64,000 bases of DNA from contig CP012811.1 of the NCBI GenBank assembly GCA_001936135.1, positions 930,001-994,000 on the forward strand, read 5' to 3'. Of the stretch, positions 42,607 to 52,051 are shown piece by piece. Made by a program: the position numbers and the translations under genes. Origin of the DNA: Saccharomycopsis fibuligera x Saccharomycopsis cf. fibuligera. Taxonomy: Eukaryota; Ascomycota; Saccharomycetes; Ascoideales; Saccharomycopsidaceae. Under the pieces are notes generated by a model, which worked only from the letters and a program-made list of their open reading frames with translations, was not told where the DNA came from and did not search any database. Each line of letters begins with the position of its first letter. Position 1 is the stretch's first letter.

Positions 42607-44136
42607 TTAGTGCTCATAAGTATAGTATTCCGTTTTCTTTTTAGGATACTCAGTTGAATTCAATACATACTTATGCTCCAACTCATTAACAAAACCTCTG
42701 TCATAATCCTTTGCATTATTCAAAGAATCAAACTTGAATTTTTCAGCATATTCATACAGATTTCCTGAAATTAACCCTTCCACAAACCTTCCAACTACTG
42801 GCAAGAACTTAAATCCATGAAATCCACCACCAGAAGCTATAATCAAATTTTTATGTTGTGGAACAAAGTCAATGACAAACTCGTTTTGTTGGGCAACTGG
42901 TGCAAAACAAAGTTTGGATTTCTCTATTTTAGCACCCAGGGCATAAATATCTGAAAGATGTTGTTTGATAAACTTTTTGTAGTTGTTTAATGAACGTAAA
43001 GGTAAAAGGTGATACTTGCTAGTTTCCGGCTTGCTGATATATTTCTCCACGGAGCTTTTGTGTTTGCTCTCATCGTCATCACCTTCAATCTTTTCCAAGT
43101 GGCGCCAGTAGTGATCATTGACTCCAATTTTCAAATACCCTTCGGATGTAGCAGGGAAAACATAAACTGCATCTTCTCTAAAGTTGGATTCGTAAGTCAT
43201 TCGATAATTGATATCTGGAATATTCTGATATTTTTCAATTAAATCTGGTCTATTTTTAGGAATTTCCAACACCACGTATGATGAAGCAACACTTTCTATT
43301 CTTTGAGATAATTGTTGAGGAGCGAATTGTGTAGACCAAGCACCAGCTGCCACAACCACATAATCAGCAAAATAAGTTTTGCCAGAGTTGGTTACAATTC
43401 CTTTTACTTTCTTAGCTTCTTCTTTTTTCTCTTTTCCCTCCTCCTCGTCACTGAAAATTATCTGTTTCACAGCCCCTTCTTCAGCACCATACACAAATTG
43501 CACATTCCCCGTACGTTCCGCCAAATATTTCACCCATAATAATGCTTTATCAGCATAAACCACACCAGCAAATGAATCAAGTACACCATTCAATCCAGCA
43601 ACTTTGCCCCTTTGCAGCAATGGGTCCAATTTATCGAACCATCCAGTGATTTTGGATCTTTCAATATCCTCAGGATTATTGATATCATAGGAATAACTGC
43701 GTAATCCAATCTTGCTGAAATTCGCCAAGTTGCGTTCTTCTTCGCCGCTATCAATATCGTCTAGACGAATGTATCCCGTATTTTTGAAAATTAAACCATC
43801 TTTTGCTAACTCTTTAGGCAAGAATGCGGCTTTTTGAATTTGCTTATTCCATTCATAATACTGCTTAATGCTCTGTACCGCGAGATTTTGATAATGAATT
43901 TTGTCCACATAGCTTGCTCTTACTAATTTATTTAAATCAGTGGAAGCGGCATCAGCGCCCCTTAGTGGATTAAAGAGATTAGTGTGATAGTTGCCGCGAT
44001 CAAAGACGGTGATGTTGGTGTAGCCTTTTTCTGCTAGGTGAAGGGCGCTGCTGAGACCAAAGGCACCAGAGCCAATAATTATAATTTTGGCATCGGGGTT
44101 TTGCAGTGGTGGTGGTAGTGGTGTTTGAGTGGTCAT
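42607..44136 (-). CDS. FAD-dependent amine oxidase (fructosyl-amino-acid / sarcosine / pipecolate oxidase family)
   Basis: The 509-residue flavoenzyme belongs to the DAO-fold group that oxidises secondary amines of amino-acid derivatives. The dinucleotide-binding motif IIIIGSGAFG covers residues 18-27. The C-terminal signature SGGGFHGFKFLPVVG is that of FAOX, sarcosine and pipecolate oxidases, and Cys410 in KLCFAP is at the place where this family links FAD covalently. The start is the ATG whose complement is 44134-44136; the upstream extension of the frame has no ATG. No clear C-terminal peroxisomal SKL-type tripeptide is present (ends YTYEH). It is in one orientation with the dioxygenase gene, about 0.8 kb downstream of it. 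Enzyme class is sure; fructosyl-amine versus N-methyl- or cyclic-amine substrate cannot be decided. Confidence 0.88.
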   Translation of the reverse strand: MTTQTPLPPPLQNPDAKIIIIGSGAFGLSSALHLAEKGYTNITVFDRGNYHTNLFNPLRGADAASTDLNKLVRASYVDKIHYQNLAVQSIKQYYEWNKQIQKAAFLPKELAKDGLIFKNTGYIRLDDIDSGEEERNLANFSKIGLRSYSYDINNPEDIERSKITGWFDKLDPLLQRGKVAGLNGVLDSFAGVVYADKALLWVKYLAERTGNVQFVYGAEEGAVKQIIFSDEEEGKEKKEEAKKVKGIVTNSGKTYFADYVVVAAGAWSTQFAPQQLSQRIESVASSYVVLEIPKNRPDLIEKYQNIPDINYRMTYESNFREDAVYVFPATSEGYLKIGVNDHYWRHLEKIEGDDDESKHKSSVEKYISKPETSKYHLLPLRSLNNYKKFIKQHLSDIYALGAKIEKSKLCFAPVAQQNEFVIDFVPQHKNLIIASGGGFHGFKFLPVVGRFVEGLISGNLYEYAEKFKFDSLNNAKDYDRGFVNELEHKYVLNSTEYPKKKTEYYTYEH

Positions 44137-44948
44137 TTCAAGGAAGAACCTGTGGTCAAAGTGTGATAGAATGAAGAGTGAAAAGTGAAAATAAAACGAA
44201 ATTGGAGATGTATATATTGGAAAACAATCCACTCAACTGTGAAAGTGTTCTTACCTCACTTTTTTGATTCTTGATCTGACAGGATAGAAAATAATGAGTA
44301 TGTGAATCCCCGGGGTGTCAAAAGATCTACAAAATAAATATTTATTGCACCACCGCATCCACAGTTGTGCCAATATCTTCCCCTTATCTATCCAATGAAC
44401 CTATTCAGTGCAGCACTTTCGCCGAGGATCTACCTATGGTATATTTTACTGCAAATGAAGTGATCCCACAACAACAATAGCAAAATATGCGGGAAAAAAT
44501 CTAAGCTAAGCTGCAGTTATGGTAATTCGCCTGAGTTTCCTCATTGAGGGAATGGACTGTGGCGTCGCTGACTTCGATAATATGGATGAATCACTGTGGC
44601 GCACACTCCGGGCATTAATTTTATATTGTAGCGGCATCGATTATAGACTAACTATAGTCATATTCTAAAAGTAAGGTGAATTCACCCTCTTAATCAAAGT
44701 TCAAGGGTCTCGGAGGCTATGATATATCGTAGTTACAAAGGAAATTCATACTAGGGCCAGGAGGTTAACTACAGTAATATTACAGTAAAGAAAGAAAAAT
44801 AAATATAATAAAATCAAACTTTTATTAATCTTTGAAGTACTTATCATTTCTTATAAATATCTATATATAAAAAGCGACTTTTTATTTTTTGGTTAAACCT
44901 ATACGGTTTGTCATCAGCAATGGAAAACAACTTGTTCCAATAGCTTCT
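44137..44948. other. Promoter region of the FAD oxidase gene
   Basis: About 0.8 kb between the dioxygenase stop and the oxidase start. One CTTATC (GATA-type) site occurs near 44385. No gene. Confidence 0.5.
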
Positions 44949-46046
44949 TCAATCGGCTTTCCAAACTTCAAACTCCCCCTTTTCAACTCTATCCCACATA
45001 CTAACAATAACACTTCTTGCACCATTAGACCATGGTAACCTCCCGTGGCTTACCTGATAATTATCCACAATTGCAATATCCCCCTCTTGCCACTGGTGTG
45101 CATAGCTCAACTTGATACTTTCTTCAAGAACTGCCTCGAGCCAAGCTTCGTTTATTGGCTCTTTGTTATCATAAGTTACTTTTTTTGTAGCGGCAGTAGC
45201 AGTTGCTGCACTTTGTTGCTTTTTTTTGGTTTTATAGTCATAGTAAAAAGTAGCTAAAGAGTTGAAAAACACAGGATATTCTTGTCCTGTATATGGATTC
45301 TTGAATTCACGAATTGGTTTAGTATGCTGATGTACAATCAAGTTATCATCTTTGTCCCACTCATAATCATCACTGACTGTCCTTGCCACAATTTCTTCAG
45401 CTTTTTGCTTAGCCGTAGCTAAATCGTCATCGTTTTGGATCTCTCGGCCAAAACAGAAATAATCTCTCCATGCAGTCCTATTATTGCTGATATTTTGCCA
45501 CACTTGAGCCATATAAAGGCCATGTTTAGATAGATTGTTTAACAATTCAGGCACTCTTGCAAACAACTCGTTGAAAAATTCACCTCCATGTACTAATGGA
45601 GTGGCCCCACCTTTGGTTGTTTTGCCATATTTGTTACAAATGAAAAATAAAGTGGTTGGATACTTAGAAAAGCGGCTGAATTCATTATGTTGATGGATTG
45701 TCAAATCTGAAGGACCTTCATTAGCAGTAGTTATGATATTTGTAAGAATTGTACGTTTGGCTAAGCTACCATTTTGTTCAAATGGCTCATGATTGCTATG
45801 TTTGCCAATTGCTTCAACAAATTGGGAAAAAATTTCGGGGTCGGTAGTGTTGGTGTTACGAAGCACCACCGCGCCATGAGTGGCAAGTTGCTTGTTGAAA
45901 AAGTCTTCTTGCTTTGCTTTGGTGGCAAGAAACTCAACGATTTCTTTTGGTGAGTAGGTTGACTTGTCGAATTGATAAGCAACAGGAAATTCGTTGCCGT
46001 TGACAATGTGAGCATCAGCAAGTGGGACTTTTATCAATTGCACCAT
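44949..46046 (-). CDS. TauD/TfdA-family Fe(II)/2-oxoglutarate-dependent dioxygenase
   Basis: The 365-residue protein has the jelly-roll dioxygenase layout. The iron-binding pair His120-x-Glu122 lies in IHQHNEFSR, the distal His334 in VSHGRLPW, and Arg344 (GARSVIVSMW) would hold 2-oxoglutarate. The family includes TauD, TfdA, gamma-butyrobetaine hydroxylase and clavaminate-synthase-like enzymes, which hydroxylate a substrate and often thereby release sulfite or an aldehyde. A Lys/Gln/Ala/Thr-rich insert sits at about 275-292. The enzyme has a Glu where TauD has Asp, as in many fungal clavaminate-synthase-like members. Start ATG complement at 46044-46046. It is divergent from the first transporter and co-directional with the oxidase, which suggests shared use. 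Substrate unknown. Confidence 0.85.
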   Translation of the reverse strand: MVQLIKVPLADAHIVNGNEFPVAYQFDKSTYSPKEIVEFLATKAKQEDFFNKQLATHGAVVLRNTNTTDPEIFSQFVEAIGKHSNHEPFEQNGSLAKRTILTNIITTANEGPSDLTIHQHNEFSRFSKYPTTLFFICNKYGKTTKGGATPLVHGGEFFNELFARVPELLNNLSKHGLYMAQVWQNISNNRTAWRDYFCFGREIQNDDDLATAKQKAEEIVARTVSDDYEWDKDDNLIVHQHTKPIREFKNPYTGQEYPVFFNSLATFYYDYKTKKKQQSAATATAATKKVTYDNKEPINEAWLEAVLEESIKLSYAHQWQEGDIAIVDNYQVSHGRLPWSNGARSVIVSMWDRVEKGEFEVWKAD

Positions 46047-47443
46047 GATTGTTGAATTGAGATGGGAACTGCTAAGATTTTTGTATTAGCAAGGATCTTT
46101 GTAAACATGTATTAGATATAATACTATGGTATCACAAAGTGTGCCTAATTCTTCCTCCTTAAGGCGATATTCTCAGTACACCATCACTGTGCTGTCTGTC
46201 CTCGGAGCGTCAAGAAAACCAAGCAGTATATATATAATAATGAAGCCACGCTCAATTTTAGCCCCAGACAAAACAATAAAAAAATGGTCCTGTTATCCTG
46301 TCTTGTTCCAACAATCAGCTAATTGAACAAATATTTGGTCACTTAATTGCAATTGGTAATACACACATTTTGCCATCAAGTAAAAAACTGTGGTTTCATC
46401 AGACGTTATCTCTCGATCTGATAATAATTAAAACTACTATAGTGCGCTTAGTAATAATGATCTCATCACCACACTGCATTTGCCAAAATGCATGCATGAA
46501 AGCATGCATGCAGTCAAAACAAAAGCCATATTTTTGGATATATATATCATGCATAGCGATACATTAATGCTATCCGGAGAGTTTTTCAATGAAATTACTT
46601 GTTTTTCTAGGCTATTTTACCTCAGAGATGGGAGACTACATTAGCCATTAAACTTTTTGGGCCTGTTAGCTTGTTGATTTGCAGATACGTGAGATTTATC
46701 ATTCTGTAATCTGCTTTTTTTCCATCAGGTAGCCAAACAGAAGAACAGAAAATGACGTAGAACTTTTTTGTTTTGATAACGTATATACCAACAAAGAGCG
46801 AATCAAAGGTTGAATACTCTCCAATCTTACGGGAACCATCTGAAGCAAAGTTTTCTATCTACCTATATCTGAAACCAATTTTTTTTTCATATTCTAACTG
46901 ATTGATTGTTCCTAAATACTACAAAAGGTTCCTACATAATGTTAACGACTACATTGCTTCTCATAATCAGTATCAAGGCATGCTAATGTAGATATAAGCA
47001 CCATTTTTATGTCGGATATGCGGTACAGAAGACGAACTTTTTATATTTTGATATCTGAGCCGCTTTAGATTGCGAGTGCGCTCATGAGCCACACTCCACA
47101 GTTTTAGTCTTACTCTACGAAGAAAAAAAAAAAACAGAAAAAAAAATTAATTTTCTTTTTTAAATCAATCAAACCAAAAAAAAAAAAAAATAGCTTTAGG
47201 TTTTAATTATATATATAAGCAGTGATATTTCAAGGACTACTTTTTTTTCCCCAGTGTAATGCTTATGCTGTGATACTTTAGCAATTGTACCTATTCTTTT
47301 GTGCGTGCACACCCGTTACACATATTTTTTTGTCTTTTCTCGGACAGATTTTCCATCACTAATATCAATTGGTCTGCCAATATTTGAAAGTTTATTTTAA
47401 ACTCTTGGCAGAACTTGGCACAAAAATATTACCCAGTTGAAAA
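46047..47443. other. Divergent promoter region dioxygenase / transporter 1
   Basis: About 1.4 kb. Contains the perfect CATGCATG-type inverted repeat at 46488-46511, A runs near 47125-47190 and a TATATATATAAG element near 47208 ahead of the transporter gene. No gene. Confidence 0.6.
46488..46511. promoter_or_regulatory. Perfect inverted repeat of TGCATGCATG
   Basis: TGCATGCATG (46488-46497) and CATGCATGCA (46502-46511) are exact inverted copies with a 4-base AAAG spacer. The position, in the middle of a divergent promoter, suits a dimeric regulator site for both genes. Function is inference. Confidence 0.5.
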
Positions 47444-49105
47444 ATGACTATTTCATCATCGCAATCCAATAGGGCTGTTGAACCCAATCAATCTAACATG
47501 GATGATGCACAAGTGTCATTTGACAAATCAGGCAGCCTGGCAGTTGTTGCTGAGTTAGAAAATGGCTCCTTCAATGATGCTAAGATCGAATACAAGAAAG
47601 CTGATAACACATTGAAATTTCTTGAATCATATGACTCCGAATTTGCAAATGTGGAGTTTACAGAGGAAGAAGATCGTCAGCTTTCCAAAAAAGTAAACTA
47701 TTACCTTTTGCCTTTGCTTTGGGCCGTCAATACTATGCTTTTCATTGATAAGTCTACACTCAGTTACTCTTCCATCCTTGGTCTTTTTGATAGCACAAAA
47801 ATCAATACTGGTCAATTTGATGACTTAAACTCCATTTTTTATGCCGGTTATATTGTTGGACAAGTACTTAATTTTGGTTCGCAAAAGTACAATTTGGGAA
47901 AATTTCTTACTGCTATTATTTTTATTTGGTCTGTCTTGATTTATGCGCACTGTGGAGCTAGTAATTTTGGTGGACTTGTGGTGCTACGTCTTTTGCTTGG
48001 TTTTACTGAAAGTATTGTGGTACCAGCTTTGGAAATCACATTGTTGCAATTTTATACCCCAACTCAACGTGCCACTATTCAACCAATCTTTTGGATCAGT
48101 TGTGTTGGGCTGCCAGTCATTATTGCTGGATTCATGGCTTATGGTGTACTCCATGCCACTGATGCTGCTATCCCGCCATGGAAAATCTTTATGCTCATCA
48201 ACGGTTCATTGACCTTAATTCTCGCTGCTATGGTTGCAATTTTTTATCCAGGCGATCCATCGGAAGCTCGCTTTTTAACACCTAAGGAGAAATACTTCTT
48301 GATCAGAAAAGTGCAACGCACCAGTAAAGCAGCCATCACTCAACATAGTATCAAAAAATACCAAGTTGTCGAAGCACTCAGAGACCCAATTACTTGGCTT
48401 TTCGGGGCATATACTTTTTTTCTCATGTTGGCTAACAATTTGAACATGCAGCAAAATTTACTTGCAGTCAGCTTAGGAGCCACGCAACTTGGATCCACTT
48501 TAATTGCAGTTGCTAGTGGTGGTTTCTCTACCGCGTATGCAATCTTTGGTTCTTCTTTGATTCACCATTTTCCCAATAATTCTTTTTGGATGATTCTTGT
48601 GGGCTGTATTCCTTCAGTGGCTGGGGGCATTGCCATGGTCACTATTCCATGGGATAATAAACTCGCGTTATTGGCAATGTTGGTGCTTGCTGCAAATACG
48701 TATTTTCTTTCTTATATTGTCGGTTTAGGCTGGTCGACAGCTTCATGTGCCGGAAACACCAAAAGATACGTGCGCCACTTGGTAGTTTTCTTCTTCTATG
48801 GTGTTGCTAATGTCGTTGCACCGCAGCTTTGGAAAGGAAACCAAGCTCCACGGTACTACATTGCTTGGAGTGTGCAGATTGTACTTGCGTGGGTTCTTGC
48901 TCCAGCAATTGCTGGTGTCATCACTTTGGTATTGAAACAGAGAAACAGAGAAAGATTACAGTATATTGAGGAGCATAGGAATGCGTTGGTGGGAACAGTG
49001 GTCAAAGTCGATGAACAAACGGGGCAGACTGTTGACGAGCAGGTTGACATTGCCAACTTGGATTTGACGGACTTGGAAAATAAGGCGTTCATTTATCCGT
49101 TGTAG
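47444..49105 (+). CDS. MFS anion:cation symporter (Dal5/Soa1-type), copy 1
   Basis: The 553-residue transporter has about twelve hydrophobic segments from about residue 80 to 500 and long polar ends. The motif FIDKSTLSYSSILGLF in the first helix region, and LRLLLGFTESIVVPAL later, are typical of the allantoate permease (ACS) family: Dal5, Tna1, Seo1, Thi73 and the sulfonate/sulfate carrier Soa1. Such proteins import organic anions with protons through the plasma membrane. First ATG at 47444. A paralogue follows 0.7 kb downstream in the same direction; two blocks (47852-48219 and 48940-49080) are nearly or fully identical between them. It is divergent from the dioxygenase gene, suggesting it imports that enzyme's substrate. 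Exact substrate unknown. Confidence 0.9.
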   Translation: MTISSSQSNRAVEPNQSNMDDAQVSFDKSGSLAVVAELENGSFNDAKIEYKKADNTLKFLESYDSEFANVEFTEEEDRQLSKKVNYYLLPLLWAVNTMLFIDKSTLSYSSILGLFDSTKINTGQFDDLNSIFYAGYIVGQVLNFGSQKYNLGKFLTAIIFIWSVLIYAHCGASNFGGLVVLRLLLGFTESIVVPALEITLLQFYTPTQRATIQPIFWISCVGLPVIIAGFMAYGVLHATDAAIPPWKIFMLINGSLTLILAAMVAIFYPGDPSEARFLTPKEKYFLIRKVQRTSKAAITQHSIKKYQVVEALRDPITWLFGAYTFFLMLANNLNMQQNLLAVSLGATQLGSTLIAVASGGFSTAYAIFGSSLIHHFPNNSFWMILVGCIPSVAGGIAMVTIPWDNKLALLAMLVLAANTYFLSYIVGLGWSTASCAGNTKRYVRHLVVFFFYGVANVVAPQLWKGNQAPRYYIAWSVQIVLAWVLAPAIAGVITLVLKQRNRERLQYIEEHRNALVGTVVKVDEQTGQTVDEQVDIANLDLTDLENKAFIYPL

Positions 49106-49784
49106 GTGGTTGATTGAATTTTATTTTATTTTCTTTCGTTTCTTGTTCTCTTATTTTCCGAGAGACTACTGTTTTTATAAGTTGTCTTTATTTGCTTGTT
49201 TGGTTGTATTTTTCTTTTTCTTTTTCTTTTATTCTTTGTTACAAAAATATAGCAGACCTTACTCTGCTTTCTGGGTTTTGAATAGGCAATTTTCTTATAG
49301 TAGATAATATTAAAGAATTAGCATAACGTACAAATACGACGACTTAATTTTGTAAAAGACCTGTAGCTTCAATACATCTAGCCAATGCTCTTAACAGCCC
49401 GCATTCCAAACTGCAGATTTTATGCATAAGCATACAATAGAAAAAATCACACTGCATAAGTTGACTGTCTCTGCGCTGCAAGTGAGCCACACCACAGTTT
49501 TTGAACAACTGCAGCAGCCAAGAAAATATATTATCTTTCTTCACGCAATATCAGCACTCAGGGCATTGAAGGGAAAGAACAAATTTCGCTTTATATGTAT
49601 ATATATATATGGATATCGACAATGACAATGATCATCACATTTGTTAACAACACTTTGGCTTAGTAGTTGCGAGCTGGCTTTTCTATTGGATATTTCTTCC
49701 GTTCGTTTGCTCTTAGCTGCTGTAAACCTCACAAAGAATATACTTAGAAAAATCGCGCTACTTCTTCACTCCATAGAATATCAA
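49106..49784. other. Spacer between the two transporter genes
   Basis: About 0.68 kb holding the copy 1 3' end and the copy 2 promoter, with a TATATATATATGG run near 49600. It does not resemble the region upstream of copy 1. No gene. Confidence 0.5.
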
Positions 49785-51431
49785 ATGAGCATCTCTCCGG
49801 TTCCAACCAATTCGGCTAAAGACGCTGATTCTGTCCGAGGTTTTGTGGAAAAGAAAGGGCACAACCCTCATGTCACTGAAGTTGAAAACGACTCAGTCAA
49901 TGATGCCAAAATCGATTATGAAAAAGCCGACAATACTTTGAAATTTCTTGAAGAGCACGATTCTGAATTTGAGAATGTGGAGTTTACAGAGGAAGAAGAT
50001 CACCAGCTTTCCAAAAAAGTGAACTATTACCTTTTGCCTTTGCTTTTGGCTGTTAACACTATGCTTTTCATTGATAAGTCTACACTCAGTTACTCTTCTA
50101 TCCTTGGCATTTTTGACAGTACAAAAATTAGCACTGCTCAATACGACGATCTAAATTCAATTTTTTATGCAGCTTACATTGTTGGACAAGTACTTAATTT
50201 TGGTTTGCAAAAGTACAATTTGGGAAAATTTCTTACTGCTATTATTTTTATTTGGTCTGTCTTGATTTATGCGCACTGTGGAGCTAGTAATTTTGGTGGA
50301 CTTGTGGTGCTACGTCTTTTGCTTGGTTTTACTGAAAGTATTGTGGTACCAGCTTTGGAAATCACATTGTTGCAATTTTATACCCCAACTCAACGTGCCA
50401 CTATTCAACCAATCTTTTGGATCAGTTGTGTTGGGCTGCCAGTCATTATTGCTGGATTCATGGCTTATGGCGTACTCCATGCCACTGATGCTGCTATCCC
50501 GCCATGGAAAATCTTTATGCTCATCAACGGTTCATTGACCTTAATCCTCACTGTGGTCGTTGGATTCTTCTATCCAGGTGATCCATCAGAAGCTCGATTC
50601 TTGACTGCCAAAGAGAAATACTTCTTGATCAAAAAAATTCAACGCACCACTAAAGCAGCCATCACTCAACATAGTATCAAAAAATACCAAGTCGTTGAGG
50701 CACTCAGAGACCCAATTACTTGGCTTTTTGGAGCTTATTCATTTACCCTTATGTTGGCAAATAACTTGCAAATGCAACAGAATTTGCTTGCCGTCAGTTT
50801 GGGGGCCACGCAACTTGGGTCCACTTTGGTTTCGGTAGCTGGCGGGGCTTTTTCAACCGCATTTGCGATCTTTGGTGCTACTTTGATTCATTACTTCCCC
50901 AACAACTCATTTTGGATGATTCTTGTTGGCTGTATTCCTTCTATAGCCGGTAGTATTGGCATGGTAACTATATCATGGGATAATAAGCTTGCGCTTTTAG
51001 CGATGTTGTTGCTTTCATCCCATACTTTTTTTCTTGCATATATTGTTGGCTTGGGCTGGTCTACTTCGTCGTGTGCAGGAAACACCAAGAGATACGTGCG
51101 CCATTTGGTGGCATTTTTCTTTTACGGTATTGCTAACGTTGTTGCCCCTCAGCTTTGGAAAGGAAACCAAGCTCCACGATATTATGTTGCCTGGAGTCTT
51201 CAAATTGTCCTTGCATTTGTTCTTTCCCCAGTGATTGCTGGCATCATTACCCTAATATTGAAGCTGAGAAACAGAGAAAGATTACAGTATATTGAGGAGC
51301 ATAGGAATGCGTTGGTGGGAACAGTGGTCAAAGTCGATGAACAAACGGGGCAGACTGTTGACGAGCAGGTTGACATTGCCAACTTGGATTTGACGGACTT
51401 GGAAAACAAAGCATTTATCTATCCGTTGTGA
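49785..51431 (+). CDS. MFS anion:cation symporter (Dal5/Soa1-type), copy 2
   Basis: The 548-residue product aligns with copy 1 along its whole length after the first 45 residues. I take the ATG at 49785 (MSISPVPTNSAKD); the frame is open for 48 more codons upstream, but these encode no part of the family and lack an equivalent in copy 1. The same signature FIDKSTLSYSSILGIF is present. Most differences from copy 1 are silent or conservative in the second half of the membrane region (for example SFTLMLANNLQMQ against TFFLMLANNLNMQ), while residues corresponding to 50178-50545 and 51266-51406 match at the DNA level. Two copies could differ in affinity, regulation or substrate. Confidence 0.9.
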   Translation: MSISPVPTNSAKDADSVRGFVEKKGHNPHVTEVENDSVNDAKIDYEKADNTLKFLEEHDSEFENVEFTEEEDHQLSKKVNYYLLPLLLAVNTMLFIDKSTLSYSSILGIFDSTKISTAQYDDLNSIFYAAYIVGQVLNFGLQKYNLGKFLTAIIFIWSVLIYAHCGASNFGGLVVLRLLLGFTESIVVPALEITLLQFYTPTQRATIQPIFWISCVGLPVIIAGFMAYGVLHATDAAIPPWKIFMLINGSLTLILTVVVGFFYPGDPSEARFLTAKEKYFLIKKIQRTTKAAITQHSIKKYQVVEALRDPITWLFGAYSFTLMLANNLQMQQNLLAVSLGATQLGSTLVSVAGGAFSTAFAIFGATLIHYFPNNSFWMILVGCIPSIAGSIGMVTISWDNKLALLAMLLLSSHTFFLAYIVGLGWSTSSCAGNTKRYVRHLVAFFFYGIANVVAPQLWKGNQAPRYYVAWSLQIVLAFVLSPVIAGIITLILKLRNRERLQYIEEHRNALVGTVVKVDEQTGQTVDEQVDIANLDLTDLENKAFIYPL

Positions 51432-52051
51432 GTAAATCACAAGCACCTGTACTTAGTAAGTGGTAATCTTTGTTTGATGGGTGCTGTGCTTGCTTTTTAC
51501 CTTTTGTTTCTTCTTTCTAGTATCTTCTTTTATAGCTTTTTTCCTTCATTTTTCAGTTGCGGTTTTTCTTGTTTTCTTTGTGTTTTTCTCTCTTGTAGTT
51601 CAAATACAATTTATATTCATTTTGTGGGAAAGCACTTACCGCATTGGGCATCGGCGCCGGGTGCGTGGGGGTGTAGTATAGTTGCATAATACAGACAAAA
51701 AGAAAAGAATGGGTGCAGCTTAATCTCACTTGTGCAGAAACTTTTCATTTCTTTTCTGGGGCACTTTCCTGCACTTTTTTCTTTTCCTTTACGATGGGGT
51801 ATCCAAAATATATCTTGAGTTCTATATAATAGGATCACTAATCCTGATGAAGCCCACATTCGTTTCCGCTGCTGTTGTTCTTTCTTTCGTTTCTAGATCA
51901 CATCTTATCTGTTCCATCTGCATATCATCTTATCTGTTCCATCTGCATATCATCCGACCTCATTTTGAGTTATCTATCACTTCGATCTGGTTAATTTACC
52001 ACAATACCACTACCCCACTGCCAAATCATAACTAGCTGACGACACGCGAAT
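51432..52051. other. Promoter region of the LRR gene
   Basis: About 0.62 kb, T-rich in its first half, with the 25-bp duplication at 51902-51951. No gene. Confidence 0.6.
51902..51951. repeat. Perfect tandem duplication, 2 x 25 bp
   Basis: The unit starting ATCTTATCTGTTCCATCTGC occurs at 51902-51926 and 51927-51951 without mismatch, 101-150 bases before the LRR gene start. Each unit contains one CTTATC (GATA-type) motif, so the event doubled a possible factor site. Confidence 0.9.
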
